A DNA stretch of 64,000 nt from contig JBAZNU010000010.1 in assembly GCA_041649015.1 (NCBI GenBank), positions 1 through 64,000 on the forward strand, in the 5' to 3' direction. The DNA comes from Ignavibacteria bacterium. Lineage in GTDB: Bacteria; Bacteroidota; Ignavibacteria; Tepidaquicellales; Tepidaquicellaceae. The translations under genes and the position numbers were made by a program. Under the pieces are notes generated by a model, which saw only the letters and a program-made list of their open reading frames with translations, was not told where the DNA came from and searched no databases. Of the stretch, positions 7,860-16,439 are shown piece after piece; position 1 is the first letter of the stretch; each line of letters opens with the position of its first letter.

Positions 7860-9014
7860 GTGAAAAATAAACCGTCATTGAAAGTGATGACAATAGTAGG
7901 AACAAGACCGGAGATAATAAGGCTATCGAGGGTAATTTCATTGCTTGATGAAACAGTTAATCATGTTTTAGTTCACACAGGCCAAAACTATGATTATGAG
8001 TTGAACGAAATATTCTTTAAAGAACTTGAATTGAGGAAACCCGATCATTTTCTTAATGCAGACACGAGTTCATTGGGAGCGACTGTTGGTGATATAATAA
8101 AAAAATCCGAGGAAGTATTAAAGAAAGAAAAACCTGATGCATTGCTTGTATTGGGTGATACAAATTCATGTTTATCAGCATATATGGCAAAGAGAATGCA
8201 TATACCAATATATCATATGGAAGCAGGTAATAGGTGTTTTGATTTTAATGTACCCGAGGAAATAAACAGAAGGGTAATAGATCATATAGCAGATTTTAAT
8301 TTAGTATATACCGAACATGCAAGAAGACATTTAATAAGCGAGGGGCTACCACATAGGAGGATATACTTAACCGGGTCTCCTATGAATGAAGTTTTGAAAT
8401 ATTACAGCTCAAAAATTGAGAAATCAAAAATACTGGAAATTCTTAAACTAAAAAGTAAGAAATATTTTGTAGTTAGCATTCACAGGGAAGAGAATGTAGA
8501 TAACAAAGATAATCTTATAAAGTTACTAGATACTTTGAATAGTATTGCAGAAATTTATGATGAAAAGGTAATATTTTCTACTCATCCAAGAACAAGAAAG
8601 AGAATTGAATCTTTAAAAGGATACAATTTTGATAATAGGATACAGTTTTTAAAACCATTTGGATTTTTTGATTACGTAAAATTGCAAGAGCAATCGATTT
8701 GTGTTATTTCAGACAGCGGAACAATCAACGAAGAATCTTCAATATTAGGATTTCCTGCTATTACAGTTCGAAACTCTATGGAAAGACCGGAAGGATTGGA
8801 TTATGGCTCAATTATTCTGACCGGCTTAGATAAAAATATAATAATTAATTCAATCAAACTATTATTATCCGAATCTTTGCATAATTTCAAGAATGAATAT
8901 ACTGAAGATTATAAAGTACTAAACTCGTCTTTAAGAGTTGTAAAACTTATACAAGGAACATCAAAACTAAATAATATATGGAATGGCATTTTTGGAAGTG
9001 AATATTCGAAATAA
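7860..9014 (+). CDS. capG: CapG/FnlC-like UDP-N-acetyl sugar 2-epimerase
   Basis: This 384-residue GT-B-fold enzyme belongs to the UDP-GlcNAc 2-epimerase family. Family motifs include VGTRPEIIRLSRV near the N-terminus, LVHTGQNYD, LGDTNSCLSAY, HMEAGNRCFD, PEEINRR and SDSGTINEESS, the last in the nucleotide-binding part. In the CapE-CapF-CapG order it should catalyse the last step to UDP-N-acetyl-L-fucosamine. A WbpI-like role on a 2,3-diacetamido sugar acid is the main alternative because such a pathway also seems present in the locus. The start is GTG with a good ribosome-binding site. Confidence 0.87.
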   Translation: MKNKPSLKVMTIVGTRPEIIRLSRVISLLDETVNHVLVHTGQNYDYELNEIFFKELELRKPDHFLNADTSSLGATVGDIIKKSEEVLKKEKPDALLVLGDTNSCLSAYMAKRMHIPIYHMEAGNRCFDFNVPEEINRRVIDHIADFNLVYTEHARRHLISEGLPHRRIYLTGSPMNEVLKYYSSKIEKSKILEILKLKSKKYFVVSIHREENVDNKDNLIKLLDTLNSIAEIYDEKVIFSTHPRTRKRIESLKGYNFDNRIQFLKPFGFFDYVKLQEQSICVISDSGTINEESSILGFPAITVRNSMERPEGLDYGSIILTGLDKNIIINSIKLLLSESLHNFKNEYTEDYKVLNSSLRVVKLIQGTSKLNNIWNGIFGSEYSK

Positions 9015-9025
9015 ATCTATTTCAT

Positions 9026-10393
9026 TTGCAATTAATTAATAAATTAAAATCTTCTTTTTTAGGCGGAAGTATCCGCTCTCAAAAAGCAAAGAAGAATATA
9101 TTGCTTTCATTTGTTTTTAAAGGTTTTTCAGTATTTGCTGTTTTTCTACTTGTGCCCATGTCAATTAATTACCTTAACGTGTTAGAATACGGTATTTGGG
9201 TGACTATTTCATCTCTATTAGCTTGGCTTACGTTATTCGATTTAGGTTTAGGAAACGGACTTAGAAACAAGCTTGCAGAATCATTAGCTAAAGATGATAA
9301 AGAATTAGGAAGAATATATGTTAGTACTGCTTACTTCGCTTTAACAATAATCGTTTCCATTTTCTTAATTATATACTTTTCTTTAGGTATTTTTATAGAC
9401 TGGAGTTCAGTCTTTAATACACCCGCCGAATTGAAACCAGAAGTGAATAAACTTGCAAATTTTGTAATGCTATTTTTTGGTTTGCAATTTGTTCTCAAAC
9501 TTATTATAACAATACTTACAGCTGATCAAAAACCGTCATATAATGATTTTTTAGGTTTTCTGACAAATATTTCTTCAGTAATCATAGTATGGATATTAAC
9601 GCATAATACTTCCCCTTCATTATTTGTACTTGGAATGTCATTAAGTATAATACCTGTTATTTTACTCCTCCTTATTACTGTTTTTAATTTTTCTAATAGA
9701 TATAGGTTTCTAATACCCTCCCCCAAATTTATTCATATAAAATATTTAAGAGGATTATCAGATTTAGGTATTAGATTCTTTATTATACAAATTTCAACAT
9801 TTTTTATTTTTGGGTCGGCTTCAATTGTTCTTACTCAATTAATAGGACCGGAGTCAGTTACATCATATAATATCGTGTTCAGATATTTCTCTATCATAAA
9901 TATGGTATTTTATATTATATTAAGTCCAGTCTGGACCGGTTTTACAGATGCTTTTTATAGAAAAGATTTTTCATGGATAAAAAACACAATTAAAAAGCTA
10001 AACAAAATAGGAATTATATTAATAATATTTACGATTATAATGGTTTTAGTATCTGGTTTTATTTATGATATATGGCTTGGAAAAAACCGGAGTTTTGATA
10101 TACCTTTTTTGTTAACTACGACAATGGGATTGTATGTTATTGCAATGACATTTGTTTCACCATACATGTATTTTTTGAATGGGTCGGGGAAGATATATCT
10201 TCAATTCATATTGAGTATAATAATAATAATATCTTATATCCCACTGACCATTTTTTTATTAAAAGTATTTAATTTTGGGGTTGCTTCGGTGGTCATTGCA
10301 TCGATAATTTCCTTAGTTCCTTTTATGCTACTAATGCCAATTCAATATTATAAAATTATTAATGACAGAGCAAAGAGTTTTTGGAATAAGTAA
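9026..10393 (+). CDS. Wzx-type polysaccharide flippase (MOP superfamily)
   Basis: A 455-residue integral membrane protein with about 12 hydrophobic helices spread along its length. Polar loops and the phrase WVTISSLLAWLTLFDLGLGNGLRNKLAES near the N-terminus are typical of O-antigen/capsule flippases. It should move lipid-linked repeat units across the inner membrane, using undecaprenyl diphosphate as carrier. The start is taken as TTG at 9026 because no ATG occurs before the conserved N-terminal amphipathic helix; the next in-frame Met would cut off the first membrane segment. From this gene on, base composition becomes visibly more AT-rich than in ugd and capE/F. Confidence 0.88.
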   Translation: MQLINKLKSSFLGGSIRSQKAKKNILLSFVFKGFSVFAVFLLVPMSINYLNVLEYGIWVTISSLLAWLTLFDLGLGNGLRNKLAESLAKDDKELGRIYVSTAYFALTIIVSIFLIIYFSLGIFIDWSSVFNTPAELKPEVNKLANFVMLFFGLQFVLKLIITILTADQKPSYNDFLGFLTNISSVIIVWILTHNTSPSLFVLGMSLSIIPVILLLLITVFNFSNRYRFLIPSPKFIHIKYLRGLSDLGIRFFIIQISTFFIFGSASIVLTQLIGPESVTSYNIVFRYFSIINMVFYIILSPVWTGFTDAFYRKDFSWIKNTIKKLNKIGIILIIFTIIMVLVSGFIYDIWLGKNRSFDIPFLLTTTMGLYVIAMTFVSPYMYFLNGSGKIYLQFILSIIIIISYIPLTIFLLKVFNFGVASVVIASIISLVPFMLLMPIQYYKIINDRAKSFWNK

Positions 10394-10660
10394 ACTGGAA
10401 AGTATGGTTAATTATAGTATTTCTGTTAAACGCAATTGAATGCTTTGCATTTCGACTAATTAGTATACTTGTTAATTAAAAAATATAACAGTCATTTTTA
10501 GAACGTTATAAATGCAGAGAATATATATTCTATCTGAAAGCAAATTAGAATTAATTTAGAAAGAAACGAAAGTGAATTATTTTTATGGGTAATAGTGATT
10601 TGTTATTTTTAACGGGAGAGTAGTGAAACCAAATATTGAATTTAAATATTAAACTATAAA
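10394..10660. other. 267-base gap inside the polysaccharide locus
   Basis: AT-rich sequence with no usable open frame, tRNA or clear terminator hairpin. It could hold a secondary promoter for the polymerase gene that follows, but nothing decisive is visible. Confidence 0.3.
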
Positions 10661-11911
10661 ATGAAGTTTAAGTATATACTTTCTTCGATAATATTTATAT
10701 TACTTACATTAAATTCAATCCTTTTGCATTCATATAATCAGGAAGTAAGCGATGTAAAGATATACGGATTGAATACATATAATGCAATATCAGTTTTATT
10801 TATACTACTTGCAAGTCTTGGTTTTGTTACAAAAATTATAAACGAAAAGTACAACGAAAACAAATATATATTAATTGGAATATATTTTTACTGCGTTTAT
10901 CAATTAGCTGTAGTTTTGCCATTATCGTATCTTGAATACGAAAGCATGGATCCAATAAAATATTTCAGTCAAATTAGTAACCGTTTCTTTTTCCTGCTTA
11001 TACCTATGTTTTACTTTTATCTTGCTTCAGAAAAAACATACAAATTTATATTCTATATATTTCTTATTGCGACATTAGCCTTTATAATTACTGGTTTTTA
11101 TAATTATTCACAGGGTATAATTATAGAAACAAATACGGGAGAAATAAGAATAGTAACTGTCGTTGCGACATTGTTTTTCTTTGTTACTTTAACTGACGGA
11201 ATTGCATTATTTGGTGCTGAGAAAAATAAGATAATAATTATTTTTATAACATTACTTGGTATATTAATATCTGCACATAGGTCTGTTTACATGGTTGTAG
11301 CTTTGATGTTATTCATTGCCTTTTTTATATCAAATCGAGAATCAAATAAGACAAGAACTACAATTTTAGCAATTCTTGCAATTCCTATAGTTATTCTTTT
11401 ATTAGGACAAATCCCTTTTGTTTCTGATATTTTTTTAAGCAGAGCAGAATATTCTTTTGATATGGGTGACCAAAACTATCAAGATCGTTTATTAAAAAAT
11501 TTGCTTGCATTTAATACATTTTTGGATAATCCAATAAACGGTACTAAGTTATCAGGTTATTATTATCCTGCGGGTTTAGTATCAGATGAATTTTTTTGGA
11601 TACCGCATAACTTCATCTTAGATATTCTACCGACACAAGGAATCATAGGATTATTCTTGATTGTTACTTTTATATTGCTACCTTTATTAAGATTAGGTTA
11701 TAAGAATAGGTTTGATAGCATAACTAAAAAAGCATATATGGTGATACTTTTTTATCTCATTATTTCCCTGTTCAATGCAACTTTCTTTACTAATTCTTGT
11801 GTAGTAGTTTTTGCTATATTTGCTTCAATTATACTTAAGAGAAATGAAGAGTTACAATTAGAAATGGAATTGGGTGAAGAATCGGAAGAATACGAAATCA
11901 CGGAAAAATAA
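10661..11911 (+). CDS. Wzy/O-antigen ligase-like membrane polymerase
   Basis: A 416-residue protein with about 10-12 predicted membrane helices and a large periplasmic loop (about residues 255-325). That loop is followed by PHNFILDILPTQGIIGLF, typical of the Wzy_C/O-antigen ligase family. Members either polymerise repeat units in the periplasm or transfer the finished chain to lipid A core. Together with the Wzx-like gene before it, a Wzy polymerase role is more likely than ligase, but sequence alone rarely separates the two. The C-terminal tail is strongly acidic. Confidence 0.78.
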   Translation: MKFKYILSSIIFILLTLNSILLHSYNQEVSDVKIYGLNTYNAISVLFILLASLGFVTKIINEKYNENKYILIGIYFYCVYQLAVVLPLSYLEYESMDPIKYFSQISNRFFFLLIPMFYFYLASEKTYKFIFYIFLIATLAFIITGFYNYSQGIIIETNTGEIRIVTVVATLFFFVTLTDGIALFGAEKNKIIIIFITLLGILISAHRSVYMVVALMLFIAFFISNRESNKTRTTILAILAIPIVILLLGQIPFVSDIFLSRAEYSFDMGDQNYQDRLLKNLLAFNTFLDNPINGTKLSGYYYPAGLVSDEFFWIPHNFILDILPTQGIIGLFLIVTFILLPLLRLGYKNRFDSITKKAYMVILFYLIISLFNATFFTNSCVVVFAIFASIILKRNEELQLEMELGEESEEYEITEK

Positions 11912-11973
11912 TTTACTTGACAAGCTTATACTAACTTATATTTCGTACAATAAAAAATAATTAATAATTTTCA

Positions 11974-13173
11974 TTGAGAATTCTTGTAATATCTGCGTAT
12001 CCGTTTCCAATCGGATATTCTGCTACAAACAGAATTCTTTCGTATTCTAAAGGACTAGTTGAATTAGGACATTCAGTAAAGCACTTCTCGCTTCGACCGA
12101 CAGAAAAACAAGATAATGTTATAAATCAAAGTCATCAAGGTGTATTTGAAGGAGTTGAGTTTGAATATACAAACGGAACTACAAAATGGTCACGATCTAA
12201 ATTTATCATGTTGTTACAAGCACTATACGGCTATTTAAAGTCGTTTTATATACTACTTAACAGCAAATATAAGAATCCATATGATTTTGTTTTAATCAGT
12301 AATGACAATGTTTATTATATATTATTTTTATCTTTTTATCTAAAAATTCTATTAAGGATAAGAACTGTCTTGATTGTTGATGAATTCCCATATGTTTTGA
12401 GGGAAAGCATCCCAATTTATCGTTATTTTCCATTATTACTTAAACTTGAACCATTAATAGGGTATCGTTTTTTTGATGGAATAATAACTATGACACGTCC
12501 GCTAAAAGAATATTTTAGTCGATATAAGAATGATTTGTGTATGATGAAAATAATTCCAATGACAGTTGAACCAGACAGATTCAATATTAAAAGGCATGAG
12601 ATACCGAAAGAAAAATATATTGCCTATATTGGTGATCTCGTAAAAGATAAAGATGGGGTTGATGATGCAATATCAGCATTTTATATTATAAGTAATAAGT
12701 ATCCAGAATATAAATTTTACATTATAGGTTCTGCAAAAAACGAGATTGATTTTGAAAGATTAAAAGAACTTGTTACAAATTATAAACTCACCGATAGAAT
12801 AAAATTTTTGGGGAAAATTGACAGAAACGAAGTTCCTTCTTATCTATGTGGTGCATCATTACTAATTCTTGCCAGACCGGATAATCAAAGGGCAAAGGGA
12901 GGATTTCCAACAAAGCTTGGAGAATACCTTGCGACCGGAAATCCAGTTGTTGTGACAGATGTAGGTGAGATATCCATGTATTTAACCGATGGAGTAAATG
13001 CATTTATTTCAAAAACTAATGATCCTTCAGAATTTGCAGAAAAAATTGATGAAGCATTATCGAATCCTAATAAATCGAAGGCTGTAGGAATTAAAGGCAA
13101 AGAATTGGCTTACGGAGTATTTAATTACAGGATCCAGGCAAGAAATATTGCTGAATTTCTAATTTCGCTTTGA
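11974..13173 (+). CDS. GT4-family glycosyltransferase
   Basis: A 399-residue GT-B glycosyltransferase. The N-terminus MRILVISAYPFPIGYSATNR fits the acceptor-binding Rossmann half. The C-terminal half has YIGDLVKDKDGVDD, IKFLGKIDRNEVPSYL and the donor-binding stretch KGGFPTKLGEYLATGNPVVV, in which the conserved glutamate is part of the GT4 EX7E-like motif. It should add one sugar of the repeat unit on the cytosolic face of the membrane. The start is TTG at 11974; no ATG gives a complete N-terminal strand. Five bases separate it from the next glycosyltransferase. Donor and acceptor are unknown. Confidence 0.82.
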   Translation: MRILVISAYPFPIGYSATNRILSYSKGLVELGHSVKHFSLRPTEKQDNVINQSHQGVFEGVEFEYTNGTTKWSRSKFIMLLQALYGYLKSFYILLNSKYKNPYDFVLISNDNVYYILFLSFYLKILLRIRTVLIVDEFPYVLRESIPIYRYFPLLLKLEPLIGYRFFDGIITMTRPLKEYFSRYKNDLCMMKIIPMTVEPDRFNIKRHEIPKEKYIAYIGDLVKDKDGVDDAISAFYIISNKYPEYKFYIIGSAKNEIDFERLKELVTNYKLTDRIKFLGKIDRNEVPSYLCGASLLILARPDNQRAKGGFPTKLGEYLATGNPVVVTDVGEISMYLTDGVNAFISKTNDPSEFAEKIDEALSNPNKSKAVGIKGKELAYGVFNYRIQARNIAEFLISL

Positions 13174-13177
13174 TGTT

Positions 13178-14359
13178 ATGAGAATTCTCATTGCACATTA
13201 CGGTATGAAGGATAAAGCGGGTTTTAGCAGGAATTTTTCGATAGCAAAAGGGCTTGCTAAAATAAATCATGATGTAGTATTATTAACAACCCAATCAAAC
13301 GGATTCAAATTTCCTTTTGAAGATGAAATACGGAATAACGTAAAGATAATTTCTTTTCCTGATATTGTTCCGCAATCATTCCGCCGAGGAGGATTTGGTT
13401 TCTTTTCTACAATTTTAAAAGCATTTTATGTAATTTTTCATAAATTTGACATAGTTCAAAGTGATACGGGTCATCGTCCGGCTTCAGGTATTCCATGTTT
13501 GCTGAACAGATTATTTCGAAAATCAAAGTATATATCTGAATGGTGGGACTACTACGGTATATCCTGTGAAAGATTGAAAAGAAATTTCATATACAGAAAT
13601 ACTGTACAAAAGTATGACAGCTTTTTTGAAGTTCGTAATAAGGTTCATGCAGATGGAGTAGTCTCATTATCGGAATTTAACTTTCAAAGAGGTCTGAAAG
13701 CGGGGATCAAGGAAAGTAATATTACAATTATTCATGGCGGAGCAGATATTGATGATATTTCATTTTATGAAGACACAAAATATAAAAAGCAATATGGGAT
13801 TCCAAATGAAAGTTTGACATTTTGTATCATAGGTATTAATGACTCTGAATTAGAGGGATTAAGATCTTTTATAAATGTCATGTCTGAGTTTCGCAATAAA
13901 GAGCAAATCAACTGGTTTTCAATCGGTGAGAATTTAACTTTAGCGCAAAAAATAAAATATGGAATCTCAGACAACTATTATGAATACGGATGGATAGATT
14001 ACCGTAAAGATTCAAAGCTATTGAGTTGTGCAGATATATTTTTGCTTATAAAAAAGGATAATGTTGAAAATAAGGCAGGATGGCCGAACAAGACCGGAGA
14101 TTATCTTGCAGCGGGACGTCCCATATTGGTTAATAAATTTGGAAATATTAATCCATATATTGAGAAATACTCTGATGCATTTATTGTAGTTGAAAATAAT
14201 GAGGAGAGTATAAAAGATAGAATAAAGTATATACTTGAAAACAGAAATAATTTATCAAAACGAAATACCTACTGCCGAGATATTGCAGAAAAATATTTAA
14301 GTTGGGATGCTAAAGCTGAAGAATTAGATGAATTTTATGAAAGAATATTAAAACATTAA
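13178..14359 (+). CDS. GT4-like glycosyltransferase
   Basis: This 393-residue protein has the GT-B architecture: MRILIAHYGMKDKAGFSRN at the N-terminus and NKTGDYLAAGRPILVN near residues 308-323, equivalent to the GT4 donor-binding motif. It is less typical than the previous gene: the usual glutamate is replaced by aspartate (GDYLAAGRP). It lies only 5 bases after the preceding glycosyltransferase and is surely co-transcribed. It probably transfers another sugar of the repeat unit; the substrate is not predictable. Confidence 0.75.
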   Translation: MRILIAHYGMKDKAGFSRNFSIAKGLAKINHDVVLLTTQSNGFKFPFEDEIRNNVKIISFPDIVPQSFRRGGFGFFSTILKAFYVIFHKFDIVQSDTGHRPASGIPCLLNRLFRKSKYISEWWDYYGISCERLKRNFIYRNTVQKYDSFFEVRNKVHADGVVSLSEFNFQRGLKAGIKESNITIIHGGADIDDISFYEDTKYKKQYGIPNESLTFCIIGINDSELEGLRSFINVMSEFRNKEQINWFSIGENLTLAQKIKYGISDNYYEYGWIDYRKDSKLLSCADIFLLIKKDNVENKAGWPNKTGDYLAAGRPILVNKFGNINPYIEKYSDAFIVVENNEESIKDRIKYILENRNNLSKRNTYCRDIAEKYLSWDAKAEELDEFYERILKH

Positions 14360-14436
14360 AACCATATAAGTTATACAAAATTTAGGTTTGCAATGATTTC
14401 GTTCAGAATAAATTATAATAATTATACGATAATGGA

Positions 14437-16395
14437 ATGTGCGGCATAGTCGGATTTATTAATATTGGGAATAAATCACTTCTTGAAAACTCCGTAATCT
14501 CAATTAAGCATCGTGGACCTGATGATGATGGGAGCGAATGGTTTGATAAATGGAGTTCGGGTTTCGGACATACGAGACTAAGTATTATCGACCTGAGTCC
14601 TGCTGGCCACCAACCAATGTTCAATGAAAATAAATCACTATGTATTGTTTTTAATGGCGAAATATATAATTACAAAGACATTGAAGCAGAACTTAGAAAA
14701 GAAATACCTGAATTAATATTACTAAGCAACTCGGATACTGAGATATTACTTAAATCTTATGAGCAATGGGGAGAACGATGTCTGGAAAAGTTGAACGGTA
14801 TGTTTGCATTTGCAATTTTTAACTTAAAAACCGGAGAACTATTTGCAGCCAGAGACAGGTTGGGAATAAAACCATTTTATTATTCTTTATTAAACGGTGG
14901 TTTAATTTTTGCAAGTGAAATAAAAGCAATTTTTAAAAGTGGTTTAATAATTGCAGAACCAGATATTAATTGTTTAAAAACTCAAATGCATTATCAAGTT
15001 GCACCTAATACAGGTTTCAAAAATATTTGTAAACTAGCTCCCGGTCATTTTCTAAAATATAATGCGAAAGAAGACAACGGTAAAGATTTGCTTCTTACAA
15101 AATGGTGGGAAATCAATGTTAGTGAAAATTGTGATAAAAGCGAGAAAGAATTAGTTGACGAACTTGATAACCTCTTAAATGATTCTGTCAGACTTCAAAT
15201 GATTAGTGATGTACCTGTAGGTATATTATTAAGCGGTGGATTAGATTCTTCAATAATTGCTGCATTAATGCGGAAACATTACAAAGGAGAGATTAATGCA
15301 TTTACAATTAAATTCTCTCAGGAAGATAAGAAATTTGAAAAAATGGAAGATGATAGCATATGGGCAAAGAAAGTAGCGGATCTTCTTGAGCTTAATTATT
15401 CGGAAATCATTATTAAACCAAATAATGAGAAATTATTTTATGATACTGTATATCATTTAGATGAGCCGATTGCAGATCCAGCTTCAGTTAACACGTTTTT
15501 AATATCTGAAGCAGCACGTAAAGAGGATATTATTGTTCTCTTGTCAGGTATGGGAGGTGACGAGATTTTCGGTGGATATAGAAAACATTTAGCTTGTTTA
15601 AAAGCCGATATATATCAAAAATTATTGCCCTCAATTATACGGAGTATTATTGAAAGAGGTTTTATGAAAATAAGTGTGTCATCCGGTAAAGAAGGATTCA
15701 AAATCTTACGATGGATTAAAAGGTTTTTATCGTTCGCTTCTTTTGAAAGATTTGACAGGTTTATTTCATCGGATATTGGTATATCAAAAGAATTATTTGA
15801 TGAAATATTTGTCGGTTCCACAGAATATTATAATACTTTTTACTATTCATATTTGAAAGACTGTTACGATTATTTAGGGAAGGATAAAGATAAAATTTCA
15901 AACGAAAACATCGGTTATTTAACTAAAATGTGTTATTGTGATACAAAAGCATTTTTGCCTGCACACAATTTAAATTATTCTGATAAGTCAAGTATGATGG
16001 CCGGAGTTGAGATACGGCCGCCATTAATTGATCACAGAATTGTAGAATTTATGTTCAGCTTGCCGCCAAAATATAGAATAAAAGGAAACACACAAAAATA
16101 TCTTCTAAAAAAAGTTGCTGAAAGATATCTTCCTTCGGATATTGTTAATAGGCCGAAAGCTCCTTTTGCTTCACCTTTACGTTCTTGGATAAAGGGGCAG
16201 CTAAAAAATGTAATTGACACAAAACTAAACAAAAACATTATCTTAGAAAGAGGAATACTCAATCCTGAAAAGGTTTGGGAATTAATAATAGCTGACAGAA
16301 ATGGAAAATCCGATTTTGCTCATTTAATTTGGCGATTTCTGGTTTTAGAGATGTGGTTTGATACATTTGATAAGGATTATGTCAAGAAAAACTAA
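14437..16395 (+). CDS. asnB: AsnB-like glutamine-dependent amidotransferase
   Basis: A 652-residue class-II glutamine amidotransferase fused to an asparagine-synthase ATP-pyrophosphatase domain. Cys2, exposed after removal of Met1, is the glutaminase nucleophile (MCGIVGF), and the ATP-binding loop SGGLDSS is at 266-272. The tail REVxPP-like segment (GVEIRPPLIDHRIVEF) is typical. Enzymes of this type make asparagine, but copies inside polysaccharide loci are often thought to convert sugar carboxylates into carboxamides. The locus has uronate-forming genes, so an amidated uronic acid is a reasonable guess. True asparagine synthesis cannot be ruled out. Confidence 0.85.
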   Translation: MCGIVGFINIGNKSLLENSVISIKHRGPDDDGSEWFDKWSSGFGHTRLSIIDLSPAGHQPMFNENKSLCIVFNGEIYNYKDIEAELRKEIPELILLSNSDTEILLKSYEQWGERCLEKLNGMFAFAIFNLKTGELFAARDRLGIKPFYYSLLNGGLIFASEIKAIFKSGLIIAEPDINCLKTQMHYQVAPNTGFKNICKLAPGHFLKYNAKEDNGKDLLLTKWWEINVSENCDKSEKELVDELDNLLNDSVRLQMISDVPVGILLSGGLDSSIIAALMRKHYKGEINAFTIKFSQEDKKFEKMEDDSIWAKKVADLLELNYSEIIIKPNNEKLFYDTVYHLDEPIADPASVNTFLISEAARKEDIIVLLSGMGGDEIFGGYRKHLACLKADIYQKLLPSIIRSIIERGFMKISVSSGKEGFKILRWIKRFLSFASFERFDRFISSDIGISKELFDEIFVGSTEYYNTFYYSYLKDCYDYLGKDKDKISNENIGYLTKMCYCDTKAFLPAHNLNYSDKSSMMAGVEIRPPLIDHRIVEFMFSLPPKYRIKGNTQKYLLKKVAERYLPSDIVNRPKAPFASPLRSWIKGQLKNVIDTKLNKNIILERGILNPEKVWELIIADRNGKSDFAHLIWRFLVLEMWFDTFDKDYVKKN

Positions 16396-16439
16396 ACATA
16401 AATGTTTTTTAATAATAAAATTAAGTTATTAATATTGAA

